Below are positions 33,890 through 34,105 of a stretch of 34,105 nt of DNA, piece after piece; within the stretch, counting starts at the first letter, position 1; each line of letters starts with the position of its first letter. The translations under genes and the position numbers were made by a program. Below the pieces are notes generated by a model, which saw only the letters and a program-made list of their open reading frames with translations, did not search any database and had not been told where the DNA came from. The stretch spans positions 1 through 34,105 of the forward strand of contig JAFQSU010000043.1 in NCBI GenBank assembly GCA_017409405.1, given 5' to 3'. The DNA is from Oscillospiraceae bacterium (GTDB taxonomy: Bacteria; Bacillota; Clostridia; Oscillospirales; JAAYXM01).

Positions 33890-34105
33890 ATGGGAAAAAT
33901 AGCTTTTGTGGGCTTCGGTGAGGTAAATACGCCGAAGGAAGTAATAATCAAAAAATGTGAAGCAGCGCAAAAGAACCTTCTTGATGCAGGTCTCGATCTT
34001 GTTTCCGTATATCCGGTAACGGATGACTATGAGGAGAAGGATATTGCGGCGGCACTTAAAAAGCTTTCCGGTCAGGATTTTGATGCGATGATAGTATGTA
34101 TCGCA
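33890..34105 (+). CDS. L-fucose/L-arabinose isomerase-like protein (partial, cut by window edge)
   Basis: Seventy-two codons are present from ATG 33890, preceded by AAAGGTG, 16 bp after the stop of the glycosidase-like gene, and the frame is open at the window end. The start KIAFVGFGEVNTPKEVI, followed by PVTDDYEEKDIAAALKKL and DFDAMIVCIA, matches the N-terminal domain of the fucose isomerase-like family. That family includes ketol-isomerases and homologues of unknown activity in sugar loci. The catalytic region lies outside the window, so the reaction cannot be judged. The tight spacing indicates an operon with the glycosidase. Confidence 0.78.
   Translation, partial: MGKIAFVGFGEVNTPKEVIIKKCEAAQKNLLDAGLDLVSVYPVTDDYEEKDIAAALKKLSGQDFDAMIVCIA

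Overview
The window looks like a chromosomal segment from an anaerobic Gram-positive Bacillota bacterium, probably a gut or rumen Clostridia (Oscillospirales/Christensenellales-like). The reasons are strong AGGAGG-type ribosome binding sites, TTGA-17-TATA promoters, a lysine riboswitch, S-layer homology (SLH) domains with no outer-membrane machinery, an LplA-like sugar-binding lipoprotein, an EpsG-type polymerase, and palindromic REP-like repeats of a kind I recall from such genomes. The taxonomy is inference. No rRNA, tRNA, CRISPR array, transposase or phage gene was found.

Layout: (1) 1-2220, minus strand: an NhaC-superfamily transporter behind a clear lysine riboswitch, so probably a lysine transporter. 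(2) 2351-3872, plus strand: a stand-alone DegT/DnrJ/EryC1-type PLP aminotransferase with its own promoter and terminator. (3) 3895-14552, minus strand: a ten-gene surface-glycan operon with one promoter (14524-14552) and one terminator (3895-3930). In transcription order it encodes a PglE-like aminotransferase, a PglC-like phosphoglycosyl transferase, a GNAT acetyltransferase, a PaaK/CapK-like adenylate-forming enzyme, an ATP-grasp ligase, a GT4, an EpsG-like polymerase, a GT2, a Wzx-like flippase and an NTP_transf_5 nucleotidyltransferase-fold protein. Together they would make, modify, polymerise and export a repeat-unit glycan that starts with an amino sugar. (4) 14626-17617, minus strand: an AraC-type regulator followed by a cytoplasmic glycosidase-like protein. 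(5) 17661-34105, plus strand, divergent from the AraC gene: a Gram-positive polysaccharide-use locus. It holds a Gfo/Idh/MocA oxidoreductase, a roughly 3015-residue secreted SLH-anchored heparinase II/III-like lyase, a sugar-binding lipoprotein, an 852-residue secreted protein, a cytoplasmic glycosidase-like protein and the start of a fucose-isomerase-like gene cut by the window edge.

The catabolic half reads as one system. The giant protein sits in the cell wall through three SLH domains and cleaves an acidic polysaccharide. The 852-residue protein shares an unrecognised module with it and may bind the same glycan. The lipoprotein captures products, and the cytoplasmic glycosidases, oxidoreductase and isomerase-like protein process them, with the AraC protein as the likely sensor. 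Two features stand out. The giant gene carries a 353-residue tandem duplication of a module I do not recognise, which recurs in the 852-residue protein. It also carries two copies of a palindromic GC-rich repeat in frame in its coding sequence, just upstream of a pair of nearly identical 144-bp intergenic repeats.
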